From positions 1 through 37,351 of the forward strand of contig NZ_RQVA01000019.1 of assembly GCF_003992255.1 (NCBI RefSeq): 37,351 bases of DNA, in the 5' to 3' direction. The notes beneath the pieces are model-generated. The model was not told the DNA's origin. It made no database searches and worked only from the letters and a program-made list of their open reading frames with translations. Both the position numbers and the translations under genes were made by a program. Shown one piece after another: positions 30,385 through 37,351 of this stretch (positions are counted from its first letter, which is position 1; the number at the start of each line of letters is the position of its first letter). The DNA comes from F0422 sp003992255. GTDB taxonomy: Bacteria; Bacillota; Negativicutes; Veillonellales; Veillonellaceae.

Positions 30385-32055
30385 TTATGCTTCGTCTAGG
30401 ATTTCGATAGCACCTTGTGCCGCAGAGGATACATGCATAGCATATTTTTTCAAGTATCCTGTGACATCTGATTTGTACGGTTCTAAATTTGCTTTTCTTC
30501 GTGCAATTTCTTCCTCTGAAAGTTTCACATTCAAGGAACGATTTGGAATGTCGATTTCGATGATATCTCCATCTTCTACGATGGCAATCGTTCCACCAGA
30601 GGCTGCTTCTGGAGATACGTGACCAATGGATGCGCCACGAGTAGCACCAGAGAAACGACCATCTGTAATTAAGGCTACGTCTTTACCAAGGCCCATACCT
30701 GTGATCGTCGCTGTTGGTGTCAACATTTCACGCATACCTGGACCACCTTTTGGACCTTCGTAGCGAATGATGACAACATCGCCTTTCACAATTTTGTGAC
30801 CCATGATCGCTTCTACCGCTTCTTCTTCGCTGTTGAATACTTTCGCTGGACCAGAATGAACGAGCATTTCAGGGTCTACGGCGCCTTCTTTCACAACGGA
30901 TCCATCGGGAGCTAAGTTACCTTTCAATACAGCGATACCACCTGTGGTATATACTGGATCGCTCCACGGATGGATCACATCTTCGTCTAGGACTTTCACA
31001 GTTTTTGCTATCGTACCTTGGTTCACCAAGCTCACAGATTTCGCACTTTCATGCAAGTGACCTTGTTCTTGTAAACGGTGCATTACCGCATACACACCGC
31101 CTGCGGCATGCAAATCTTCGATGAAATATTTACCAGATGGAGACAATTTCGCCAATTGTGGTGTATCACCTGCAATGCGATTGAAATCATCCAATGTTAA
31201 AGACACGCCCGCTTCATGAGCGATGGCTGGTAAATGTAAGGCTGTGTTAGAAGAACCACCCAATGCCATATCTACAGCTACTGCATTTTCAAAGGCTTCT
31301 TTCGTCAATACATCTTTTGGACGTAAGCCTTCTTGTAACACTTCCATCACTTGCATACCCGCACGTTTTGCTAGACGCAAACGCTCGGAGTAAACCGCTG
31401 GAATTGTACCATTTCCTGGTAATGCCATACCCAATGCTTCTGTTAAGCAGTTCATGGTGTTCGCTGTATACATACCGGAGCAAGATCCGCAAGTTGGGCA
31501 TGCTACGTTTTCAATATGTTCTAATTCTTCTTCAGAAATGAGACCTGCTTCAAATTTACCTACTGCCTCAAATACATCGGATAAACCGATTTTTTTACCA
31601 TTGTGAACGCCTGCTAGCATAGCACCACCAGAGACAAACACAGATGGTAAGTTCAAACGAGCAGCGGCAATCAACATACCTGGCACGACTTTATCGCAGT
31701 TAGGAATGAATACCATCGCATCGAATGGTGTGGCCATGGCAGAGGCCTCGATGGAGTCAGCGATAATATTGCGTGTCACCAAGGAATATTTCATGCCGAT
31801 GTGGTTCATCGCCAATCCATCACAAATACCGATGGTATTAAATTCCATAGGAATACCGCCAGCCTCGCGGATGCCATCTTTCACAGACTGTACAAGATTT
31901 TTCAAATGCACATGACCTGGAATGATTTCATTGAAAGAATTGGCAATCCCGATGATTGGTTTTCCAATTTCCTCATTGATGAATCCTAATGCTTTTAATA
32001 ATGAACGATGTGGAGCTCTTGTTGCTCCTTTGGCTACTCTATCACTGCGTACCAT
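30385..32055 (-). CDS. ilvD: Dihydroxy-acid dehydratase
   Basis: 556 residues from ATG 32055 (MVRSDRVAKGATRAPHRSLL) behind AAAGGAT; a longer frame reading to 32109 lacks family similarity. Fe-S enzyme dehydrating dihydroxy acids to the 2-oxo acids of valine and isoleucine. Candidate cluster cysteines: C78 in ICDG, C120 in PNCDK, C192 in CGSCSG. Also the family motifs YEGPKGGPGMREML and TDGRFSG. First structural gene of the operon, about 200 bases downstream of the leader terminator. Confidence 0.97.
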   Translation of the reverse strand: MVRSDRVAKGATRAPHRSLLKALGFINEEIGKPIIGIANSFNEIIPGHVHLKNLVQSVKDGIREAGGIPMEFNTIGICDGLAMNHIGMKYSLVTRNIIADSIEASAMATPFDAMVFIPNCDKVVPGMLIAAARLNLPSVFVSGGAMLAGVHNGKKIGLSDVFEAVGKFEAGLISEEELEHIENVACPTCGSCSGMYTANTMNCLTEALGMALPGNGTIPAVYSERLRLAKRAGMQVMEVLQEGLRPKDVLTKEAFENAVAVDMALGGSSNTALHLPAIAHEAGVSLTLDDFNRIAGDTPQLAKLSPSGKYFIEDLHAAGGVYAVMHRLQEQGHLHESAKSVSLVNQGTIAKTVKVLDEDVIHPWSDPVYTTGGIAVLKGNLAPDGSVVKEGAVDPEMLVHSGPAKVFNSEEEAVEAIMGHKIVKGDVVIIRYEGPKGGPGMREMLTPTATITGMGLGKDVALITDGRFSGATRGASIGHVSPEAASGGTIAIVEDGDIIEIDIPNRSLNVKLSEEEIARRKANLEPYKSDVTGYLKKYAMHVSSAAQGAIEILDEA

Positions 32056-32257
32056 ATGATGATCCTTTCTACTTATATAAATATAATTTATAACACTTGT
32101 TATAGTCACATATTGTTGTCTATATACAATGTCTATTCACGCGTTAAATCAACGAGATTTTTATGAGATAGATCTATTTGATTTTTCGTTGGATTTTATT
32201 ATGTTCCTTGTAAATCTATAATCCATATCTGTTACTCTGACATAGTATGTTAGACAT

Positions 32258-32289
32258 AAAAAAGGGCGATCCCTAGGGAATCGCCTTTT
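32258..32289 (-). terminator. ilv operon attenuator terminator
   Basis: Read on minus: AAAAGGCGATTCCC, TA, GGGATCGCCC, then six T, lying between the leader peptide stop (32361) and ilvD. Its left arm AAAAGGCGA is perfectly complementary to TCGCCTTTT within leader codons 26-29 (32384-32392), the expected competing antiterminator. On plus it also ends in TTTT and may be bidirectional. Confidence 0.85.
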
Positions 32290-32360
32290 AATATATATGT
32301 ATGCACGTTAATCAAATAGACTACAACAACCTAGATTCCTTATGCTGTACACAAAGAAAC

Positions 32361-32468
32361 CTAAGATGGTAGCTCTACCGAAGAAAAGGCGACCTCTATG
32401 GAATTGTTAGTTCTAATGACGTTCACTACTAGGAACAGGACGAGCACGAGAATTGCTAACAATACCAT
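32361..32468 (-). CDS. ilvL: ilv leader peptide (attenuation)
   Basis: 35 codons, ATG 32468 to TAG 32361, behind AGAAAGGAGATT. Residues 2-18 read VLLAILVLVLFLVVNVI: 14 of 17 are Leu, Val or Ile. This is the signature of a branched-chain amino-acid leader peptide: ribosome stalling at those codons when charged tRNA is scarce frees TCGCCTTTT (codons 26-29) to pair with the terminator arm and lets transcription reach ilvD. The remaining residues (RTNNSIEVAFSSVELPS) are ordinary. A membrane toxin would look similar at the N-terminus, but position, terminator and complementarity favour attenuation. Confidence 0.87.
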   Translation of the reverse strand: MVLLAILVLVLFLVVNVIRTNNSIEVAFSSVELPS

Positions 32469-32547
32469 GATAATCTCCTTTCTGTACGATATGCGTACGA
32501 ATCTTAACTATAAGTGTAATACTTTAAAAATAAAATAACTGTCTACT

Positions 32548-32576
32548 ATTGTAACACCTTTGTCCACTGTGTGCAA
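32548..32576 (-). promoter_or_regulatory. ilv operon promoter
   Basis: Read on minus: TTGCAC at 32576-32571, 17 bases, TACAAT at 32553-32548. Predicted start near 32541 leaves about 73 bases before the leader peptide and about 490 before ilvD. Confidence 0.72.
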
Positions 32577-32626
32577 GTACATATCTATATTTTTTTACTC
32601 TTTCAGATGTGTTATTTTCCACAATT

Positions 32627-32635
32627 TGTTATACT
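32627..32635 (+). promoter_or_regulatory. Promoter of Fst-like peptide mRNA (extended -10)
   Basis: TGT directly before TATACT (32630-32635); no good -35 element. Points away from the ilv promoter. Predicted start near 32642 gives an mRNA of about 200 nt up to the terminator at 32845. Confidence 0.5.
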
Positions 32636-32683
32636 ATAGATGTTACTTCCCCTATACTGGTAACAGAAAGGGGGTGCTTGTCA

Positions 32684-32779
32684 ATGGATATGGTCCTTAA
32701 CTTTCTTATTTCTGTTGTGGCAGGTATAGTCAGCAACTATATTTGCAAGTGGCTAAACAGAAAGAAACGAAGTAACTAG
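32684..32779 (+). CDS. 31-residue membrane peptide, Fst-family-like type I toxin
   Basis: ATG 32684 to TAG 32777-32779, behind AGGGGGTG. Starts MDMVLNFLISVVAGIVSNYI, followed by CKWLNRKKRSN: one membrane helix, then the Trp-Leu and basic tail characteristic of Fst/Ldr-type toxins. The leader contains CCCCT (32649-32653), able to pair with AGGGG of the ribosome site (32669-32673), as in Fst mRNA. The 12-base sequence GTCCTTAACTTT near the start codon recurs at 32861-32872 inside a convergent antisense RNA gene sharing the terminator. Assignment rests on this par-like architecture. Toxicity unproven. Confidence 0.75.
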   Translation: MDMVLNFLISVVAGIVSNYICKWLNRKKRSN

Positions 32780-32802
32780 CCCAATAAGAGATAGCTCTCT
32801 AT

Positions 32803-32877
32803 AAAAAGCAAAACCCCACGGTTAGCCGACCGTGGGGTTTCTTTTGCTTGTAATTGGAAAGTCCTTAACTTTATTCC
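32803..32877 (-). ncRNA. Antisense RNA of the Fst-like locus (putative antitoxin)
   Basis: About 75 nt from the promoter at 32884-32891 to the shared bidirectional terminator (minus T-run GGGGTTTTGCTTTTT). It carries AAAGTTAAGGAC, complementary to the peptide mRNA around codons 4-7, and overlaps that mRNA at the terminator. The sizes (about 200 and 75 nt) and the direct repeat parallel RNA I/RNA II of plasmid par. Confidence 0.68.
32814..32845 (+). terminator. Bidirectional terminator of the Fst-like locus
   Basis: CCCCACGG and CCGTGGGG arms, then TTTCTTTT on plus; read on minus it ends TTTTGCTTTTT. Confidence 0.9.
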
Positions 32878-32883
32878 ATATCC

Positions 32884-32891
32884 ATTATATC
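32884..32891 (-). promoter_or_regulatory. Promoter of the Fst-locus antisense RNA
   Basis: Read on minus: TGA then TATAAT at 32889-32884 (extended -10; TG at 32892-32891). The same GTGATATAATGGA occurs at the duplicate at 33094-33099. Confidence 0.55.
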
Positions 32892-32918
32892 ACTTTCCTA
32901 TTATATTTTCTAGTATAT

Positions 32919-32955
32919 AAAAAACACCCAGGTCTAGCCACCTGGGTGTTTTTTT
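32919..32955. terminator. Strong bidirectional terminator
   Basis: CACCCAGG and CCTGGGTG arms (32925-32932, 32941-32948), six A before and seven T after. On minus it can back up termination of the oxidoreductase gene at 33125-34459. Confidence 0.85.
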
Positions 32956-33015
32956 GGTGAGCTTTATGAAATCACCATTACTCTTTTTCGCTTGTCTAAA
33001 TTATAGCATAATTAC

Positions 33016-33087
33016 AAAAAAATTAAAACCCCACGGTTAGCCGACCGTGGGGTTTCTTTTGCTTATAATTGGAAAGTCCTCAATTTC
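33016..33087 (-). ncRNA. Orphan duplicate of the Fst-locus antisense RNA
   Basis: Near copy of 32803-32877 with the same terminator hairpin (33029-33052) and promoter (TATAAT read on minus at 33099-33094). The targeting segment has changed from AAAGTTAAGGAC to AAATTGAGGAC, and no peptide gene with a ribosome site adjoins it. It could be a decayed locus or an antitoxin acting on a peptide elsewhere. It also lies just after the stop of the gene at 33125. Confidence 0.6.
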
Positions 33088-33124
33088 ATCTCCATTATAT
33101 CACAGGTTAATAAAAATTTAAATC

Positions 33125-34459
33125 TTACTCCCCTAAGAAACGTTTTGCCTCGCAGTAGTTTACAATACCTTCTACTACTTTTTTAGCTTCACGCATAGCC
33201 AATACTACGGTAGCTGGTTTATGCACTACATCACCGCCTGCGAATACGCCTTGACGGCTCGTCATACCATATGGCATATCTCGTGTTACCACATAACCAG
33301 ACTCATTCACTTCGATGCCATTACCAGGACCCACTAAACGTGTATTTGGTTTATGACCGATGGCCACGATGATTTTATCCGCTGGTAAAGTAAAGCCTTC
33401 GCCAGTGCTTTTCACAGATCCATCTTCTTGTAGTTCTTGTCGTGTAAATGTCAACCCTTCCACGATATCTGAACCTGTTACTTCTTTTGGAGCGGCTAAG
33501 AATTCAAAGTGAACGCCTTCTTCTTTTGCTTCTTCAAATTCAGATGGGTTCGCTGGCATTTGTTCTTCTCCACGACGATACGTCACGGTTACACTTTCAG
33601 CACCGAGACGAACACAAGTACGAGCCGCATCCATCGCCACGTTACCAGCACCGATGATGACAACTTTATCACCTTTGTACACAGGAATTAAAGACTCTTC
33701 CGCTCTGCCATTTTGCACCAACTGTACCGATGTCAACAAAGCCATAGCTTGTAACATACCCGCTTTATCATCACCAGGTAAAGATATTTCCGCTGGTACA
33801 TGTGTACCTGTAGCAATAAAGATAGCATCAAAACCTTCTTCAAATAAAGAATCTAAATTACGATCTGGACCAATCGTTACATTACATTCAAAAGTAACAC
33901 CTAATCGTTCCAAGCTTTGCACTTCACGGCGCACAATTCTTTTACCTAATCGGAACTCAGGAATACCAAATAAAAGGATACCGCCTGGCTCATCTTGCCG
34001 CTCAAACACCGTTACAGCATAGCCTAATTTTGCCATATCTCCAGCCACAGTCAATCCTGCAGGGCCAGATCCAATCACAGCAATTTTACCTTGATTTTTA
34101 CGATTTGGTTTCACCTTACGAAGATTATTGTCACTTTCAAAATCGGCTGCAAAGCGCTCTAATTTACCGATATTAATGGGTTTGTTCGCACGATTTAAAA
34201 TACATGCCCCTTCACATTGTTTTTCACGAGCACACACACGGCCACACACCGCTGGCAAGCTGCTGCGCTCCGCAATAATATCGTTGGCCAATCCAAAATT
34301 ACCATTCGCAATAGCTTGGATAAAACGAGGGATTTCATTTTCAATAGGACAACCTGTACGGCACAACGGTTTCGCACAGTTCAAACAACGCTTCGCCTCT
34401 GCAAAGGCCTCTTCCATCGTATAATCTTTATCAAATTCTAGTTCATGTCTTAACTCCAT
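33125..34459 (-). CDS. gltD: Glutamate synthase small subunit-like NADPH oxidoreductase
   Basis: 444 residues from ATG 34459 (MELRHELEF), placed directly behind AAGGAGG; a GTG at 34489 would add ten residues but includes that ribosome site. N-terminal Fe-S region with C25, C28, C33, C37 and C72, C76, C82, C86; FAD motif G130SGPAG; NAD(P) motif G270AGNVAMDAAR followed by YRRGEEQMPA; second FAD motif VFAGGD. Transfers electrons from NADPH through FAD and 4Fe-4S clusters. No large glutamate synthase subunit is in the window, so it may serve another partner (for example a ferredoxin-NADP NfnB-like or PreT-like role). The symbol is therefore tentative. Confidence 0.85.
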   Translation of the reverse strand: MELRHELEFDKDYTMEEAFAEAKRCLNCAKPLCRTGCPIENEIPRFIQAIANGNFGLANDIIAERSSLPAVCGRVCAREKQCEGACILNRANKPINIGKLERFAADFESDNNLRKVKPNRKNQGKIAVIGSGPAGLTVAGDMAKLGYAVTVFERQDEPGGILLFGIPEFRLGKRIVRREVQSLERLGVTFECNVTIGPDRNLDSLFEEGFDAIFIATGTHVPAEISLPGDDKAGMLQAMALLTSVQLVQNGRAEESLIPVYKGDKVVIIGAGNVAMDAARTCVRLGAESVTVTYRRGEEQMPANPSEFEEAKEEGVHFEFLAAPKEVTGSDIVEGLTFTRQELQEDGSVKSTGEGFTLPADKIIVAIGHKPNTRLVGPGNGIEVNESGYVVTRDMPYGMTSRQGVFAGGDVVHKPATVVLAMREAKKVVEGIVNYCEAKRFLGE

Positions 34460-34546
34460 AAAGACCTCCTTGCACCACTCTGGTGACACACTTTCCCTTT
34501 ACATACTCTATTTATAGATTCTTACTTATTTCGATATAATACGTAT

Positions 34547-34554
34547 AGTATACC
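34547..34554 (-). promoter_or_regulatory. Possible promoter of the oxidoreductase gene
   Basis: Read on minus: TGG then TATACT at 34552-34547 (extended -10), no clear -35. The start would be about 80 bases upstream of the ATG. The rest of 34490-34725 shows nothing I can support. Confidence 0.35.
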
Positions 34555-34725
34555 ATAGACTAGCCATTTCCACTGTAACAATGGCTACACCCTTGCTATA
34601 TCTGTGGCTATAGGTGCTCCTTTTCTTAGTGAAAGTACTAAAAGATATATCCTATAGTATACCATATGTGCGCACTGTGTGTAACTATGTGTTTTTAATT
34701 TAACAATCCCTTATTACTGATCAAA

Positions 34726-35988
34726 TTATATCGTATATGTTACTGCATACTTTGTCTTTGGTCCCGAACCAGTTTTGATAACATAACCACCTGCAATTAA
34801 TTCTTTCACAGCCTCTAATATATTACGCTTTCCATACCCTGTTAGTCTCGCTAATTCACTGGATGACAATTCTCCATCTTGTAATGCTTCATATATACGT
34901 TGCGCTGATGGACTCATACGTATTGTATCTTGAATAACCACTGGTAATATTATTTTTATAAAGTTTTCAGATATATCAAATACAGGTTGTCGCTTGCAGT
35001 GTTTATAGGATGCAATAATACGCTGTACCCCCGTTTCAAACTGTTCTATTAAATGTAATCTGAAAAATACATTTCCTATCACAGGGTTACGGAGCATCGA
35101 TACTTCTTTATATAAATAATCTTCTACTGAAAGTTGTTCTAACAATCCACCAGGTGATGTAATTTCAATACGATCATCATACATAGCTACTCGAATATGC
35201 GCAGATACATCCCAAGTTCTATGGATTAAAGCATTAGCTATGGCTTCACGAAATGCTTTTTCCGGTATGGTTTCCACCACAACTCGTTCTATCCCTTGTA
35301 TCTCATCATATTGATAATTCTCACGATACACACGCACTGCTTCTTGATAGGTTTTTAAAATCGATTGTCTTTCAAAAGTATAACGATTCAAAATGATATC
35401 AATAGTAGCGCCGAAGCGAGCGATATCTATGCCATAAAATTCATTTACATCTGCCAACAATGCACCTGCATTTGTATACCCTATATGTTTATCTAACAGT
35501 CCGAATGTAATTAAATTATCACGAGTCAACTTTTCTATACCTAATTTTTTTTGACATTCGTCTTCTAATATGTGAAAGCTTAACTCTTGTTCATGGGAAG
35601 GAATACGATCAAAAGTTGTATTCATTCCTTGCATAGTCAATCGCTTTAATTCAATTTGACCTACCTCAATTGTAGAACTGTCATTTCTAATATAGGCTTT
35701 ACCCTTATATAAATACGGCGTATCTTTTCCTTTTTCTACAATTAATGTAATTAGTTTAGTATTATCATCTATATCAATAGTATATTTAGGTAATGGTTTT
35801 ATAGCATCATTTATCTTATTTTCAATATCTAAACAAGCTTTTCTAGTATTCTCGATTCCCACATATCTTCCATCATCAGAAATACCAAATATAATTTTTC
35901 CACTTCCATAGTTAGCAAAGGCTGATACTGTTTTTAAGAATGTATTTGTAATAGATTCTTTAAATTCTAATTCTCTATGTTCTTTCAT
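34726..35988 (-). CDS. AlbA_2/Schlafen-type putative ATP-binding regulator with winged helix
   Basis: 420 residues from ATG 35988 (MKEHRELEFKESIT), with GAGGTGA eight bases upstream; a GTG at 35997 lies inside that site and is less likely. N-terminal AlbA_2 domain (about 1-115: ELEFKES, ANYGSGKIIFGISDDGRYVG, YIRNDSST). Middle region with the ATPase-like motif FREAIANALIHR and DDRIEITSPGGL (about 235-300), typical of the associated HATPase_c_4 domain. C-terminal winged helix (about 350-415: SSSELARLTGYGKRNILEAV). Such proteins are often annotated as putative transcriptional regulators. Palindromes overlap its promoter, suggesting it binds them itself. It stands alone. Confidence 0.85.
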   Translation of the reverse strand: MKEHRELEFKESITNTFLKTVSAFANYGSGKIIFGISDDGRYVGIENTRKACLDIENKINDAIKPLPKYTIDIDDNTKLITLIVEKGKDTPYLYKGKAYIRNDSSTIEVGQIELKRLTMQGMNTTFDRIPSHEQELSFHILEDECQKKLGIEKLTRDNLITFGLLDKHIGYTNAGALLADVNEFYGIDIARFGATIDIILNRYTFERQSILKTYQEAVRVYRENYQYDEIQGIERVVVETIPEKAFREAIANALIHRTWDVSAHIRVAMYDDRIEITSPGGLLEQLSVEDYLYKEVSMLRNPVIGNVFFRLHLIEQFETGVQRIIASYKHCKRQPVFDISENFIKIILPVVIQDTIRMSPSAQRIYEALQDGELSSSELARLTGYGKRNILEAVKELIAGGYVIKTGSGPKTKYAVTYTI

Positions 35989-36006
35989 TCTAATCACCTC
36001 AATCTA

Positions 36007-36035
36007 ACTATACCATGTTTACCTAACCTATGCAA
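36007..36035 (-). promoter_or_regulatory. Promoter of the AlbA_2 gene, overlapped by a palindrome
   Basis: Read on minus: TTGCAT at 36035-36030, 17 bases, TATAGT at 36012-36007. The -35 element is part of the perfect palindrome TGCAACGATA-GACA-TATCGTTGCA at 36031-36054, so an occupant would block transcription. Confidence 0.7.
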
Positions 36036-36351
36036 CGATAGACATATCGTTGCATAACTACTAAACGATAGACTACATAATTATTTTATAATACACCATA
36101 AATTACTTAATAGTCATATTTAATGACTATTAAAATACTATAATATCGTTTCAATTCTTCTCATTTTTTCTATTTTATTATGAAAAATAAATATATTTAT
36201 TCATTTTCTTGCAACGATACCCCTATCGTTTCACAAACTTTGCAACGATAAGGAATTTAATATTAATACAATTTCTGATAAACCGCTATACTATCGCATG
36301 TATAAGTATATGCAACGATACCCCTATCGTTTCACTATCGTTGCAACGATA
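36031..36351. promoter_or_regulatory. Array of (T)GCAACGATA palindromes, putative operators
   Basis: At least eleven copies of ACGATA or its complement TATCGT in 321 bases. Pairs: 36031-36054; GCAACGATA-CCCC-TATCGTTTC at 36211-36232 and 36312-36333; TATCGTTGCAACGATA at 36336-36351. Singles: near 36063, 36144 and 36241. The intergenic region holds no gene. The copies lie between the AlbA_2 promoter and the metQ terminator. Confidence 0.75.
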
Positions 36352-36352
36352 C

Positions 36353-36385
36353 AAAAAAGAGGTCCACCTCATAGGGTAGACCTCT
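36353..36385 (-). terminator. metQ terminator
   Basis: Read on minus: AGAGGTC, 14 bases, GACCTCT, then TTTTTG. Begins 14 bases after the metQ stop. Confidence 0.85.
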
Positions 36386-36398
36386 ATATTTATAGTGA

Positions 36399-37202
36399 TT
36401 AATTTGCAGAGGTAATGGTTCCTTTAAACGTTTCTGCAATGAATTGTTTAATCGCTTCGGACTGATAAATCTCTGCAATTTTTTTGTAAGTTTCATTGTC
36501 TTTATCTTGTTCACGTGTGGCCAAGATCATCACGGCTAATGGCTCATCTTTTGGTTCTAAGTACAATCCTTTTTCACCTACGTTGATGCCTGCGCTTTGC
36601 ACGTAGTTCATCGGAATCGTTGCCAATGTCACATCATCTAAGCTACGAGGTAATTGTGCAGCCTCAAGTTCTTGGACTTTTAGGTTCTTAGGATTTTCCA
36701 CAATGTCTGCCACTGTGGCTTTGAAACCAACGCCTTCTTTCAATTTGATAAGACCTGCTCGTTGTAACAAGGCTAAGGCACGTCCACCATTCGTTGGATC
36801 ATTTGGAATTGCTACTGTGTCGCCGTCTTTCACATCGATAGGAGATTTTACAGAATTACTGTAGATACCCATTGGCATTAAAATAGTTTTGCCGATTGGC
36901 ACGAGTTTAGAATTATTTTGCTTATTAAAGTTCTCCAAGAACGGCACATGTTGGTACGCATTCAATTGGATATCTCCGTCTGCCAAGGCTTTATCTGGTG
37001 TAATGTAATCAGAAAATTCTACTACTTTCAATTGGATGCCTTGCTTTTGTGCTTCCTTCGCTACCGCCTCAGCCACTTGTGCATGAGGACCTGCCGTAGC
37101 ACCAATTTTAATTTCTTGCGTTGTTGTCGATGTACTACAGCCCGCAATACCTAACGCCAATATACCCACCAATAGGGGTGTAAATAATGATTTTAATTTC
37201 AT
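36399..37202 (-). CDS. metQ: Methionine ABC transporter substrate-binding lipoprotein (MetQ/NlpA family)
   Basis: 267 residues, ATG 37202 behind GAAAGGATAG. Type II signal peptide: KLK, hydrophobic core and lipobox IAGC with the lipidated Cys at 22. The mature part starts with a Ser/Thr linker, then EIKIGATAGPHAQVAE, YITPDKALADGDIQLNAYQHVPFL and IPNDPTNGGRALALLQRAGLI, all diagnostic of the family. It binds D/L-methionine and delivers it to MetNI. The ATPase and permease are not seen; they may lie beyond the right edge or elsewhere. A strong terminator directly follows, so this is the last or only gene of its transcript. No SAM riboswitch is visible in the 149 bases upstream. Confidence 0.93.
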   Translation of the reverse strand: MKLKSLFTPLLVGILALGIAGCSTSTTTQEIKIGATAGPHAQVAEAVAKEAQKQGIQLKVVEFSDYITPDKALADGDIQLNAYQHVPFLENFNKQNNSKLVPIGKTILMPMGIYSNSVKSPIDVKDGDTVAIPNDPTNGGRALALLQRAGLIKLKEGVGFKATVADIVENPKNLKVQELEAAQLPRSLDDVTLATIPMNYVQSAGINVGEKGLYLEPKDEPLAVMILATREQDKDNETYKKIAEIYQSEAIKQFIAETFKGTITSAN

Positions 37203-37252
37203 AGTTCTATCCTTTCATAACTACAAATACTACTAATAAAATTTATATTTCA

Positions 37253-37295
37253 ATTCTGAGTATACAGAATATCATAAGAATCTTCTCTTGCCCAA
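37253..37295 (-). promoter_or_regulatory. Possible metQ promoter with palindrome
   Basis: Read on minus: TTGGGC at 37295-37290, 18 bases, TATTCT at 37271-37266 with TGA before it. The palindrome ATTCTG-AGTATA-CAGAAT (37253-37270) covers the -10 element and could be an operator. Confidence 0.4.
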
Positions 37296-37351
37296 TATAA
37301 ATTTTATTACACTATTAATAGGTAAAAACTATAATTTATATACATTAAAAC

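Noticed and set aside
32056..32541. T-box riboswitch before ilvD
   Set aside because: No T-box consensus or specifier stem recognised; the leader peptide and competing terminator explain the region.
32956..33036. 24-codon plus-strand frame starting at an ATG near 32967 as a toxin partner of the orphan antisense RNA
   Set aside because: No proper ribosome site, lacks the membrane-helix plus basic-tail pattern, and runs into the terminator hairpin.
34460..34489. GTG start extending the oxidoreductase by ten residues
   Set aside because: The extension encodes the strong ribosome site of the downstream ATG and is not expected in the family.

Overview
The window looks like chromosomal DNA of a diderm Firmicute of the Negativicutes, most likely a Veillonella. 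The reasons are giant trimeric autotransporter adhesins with an outer-membrane YadA-type anchor, combined with AT-rich DNA, Firmicute-like ribosome sites and protein sequences of Firmicute character. The genus call is inference; no marker gene such as rRNA is present. Nearly every protein gene lies on the minus strand.

Layout. (1) 1-3482: 5' part of a trimeric autotransporter adhesin gene, cut by the left edge inside a 546-bp tandem repeat array. (2) 3483-4399: its leader and promoter, then a hairpin/terminator cluster. (3) 4400-20989: a complete 5529-residue paralogous adhesin, followed upstream by a leader and promoter of the same design. (4) 21685-24891: an intergenic island with no conventional gene. 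It holds four copies of a small two-promoter cassette (25-29 residue hydrophobic peptide on minus, convergent antisense RNA on plus), one deleted remnant, one separate candidate small RNA, and seven copies of a composite hairpin repeat. (5) 24893-32576: a branched-chain amino-acid operon in the order leader peptide, ilvD, ilvA, ilvB, ilvN, an ABC ATPase, ilvC, with a recognisable transcription attenuator. (6) 32627-33099: a second, unrelated type I toxin-antitoxin-like locus (Fst/par architecture) plus an orphan duplicate of its antitoxin RNA. (7) 33125-34459 glutamate-synthase small-subunit-like oxidoreductase; 34726-35988 AlbA_2/Schlafen-type putative regulator with an array of palindromes upstream; 36399-37202 MetQ-type methionine-binding lipoprotein.

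How the parts fit. The ilv genes encode a nearly complete route from threonine/pyruvate to the isoleucine/valine 2-oxo acids (the final transaminase is not in the window), and the leader peptide rich in Leu/Val/Ile couples its transcription to branched-chain aminoacyl-tRNA supply. The two adhesin genes share promoter, leader hairpin and signal peptide, so they are probably regulated and exported alike.

The most unusual content is the 21685-24891 island. Its four cassettes have opposed promoters, an antisense RNA covering the 3' part of the peptide mRNA, a Shine-Dalgarno-sequestering hairpin, and complementary mRNA ends. These are hallmarks of type I toxin-antitoxin systems. The peptides look like the holin-like/TxpA-BsrG group of membrane toxins, but no toxicity can be shown from sequence alone.
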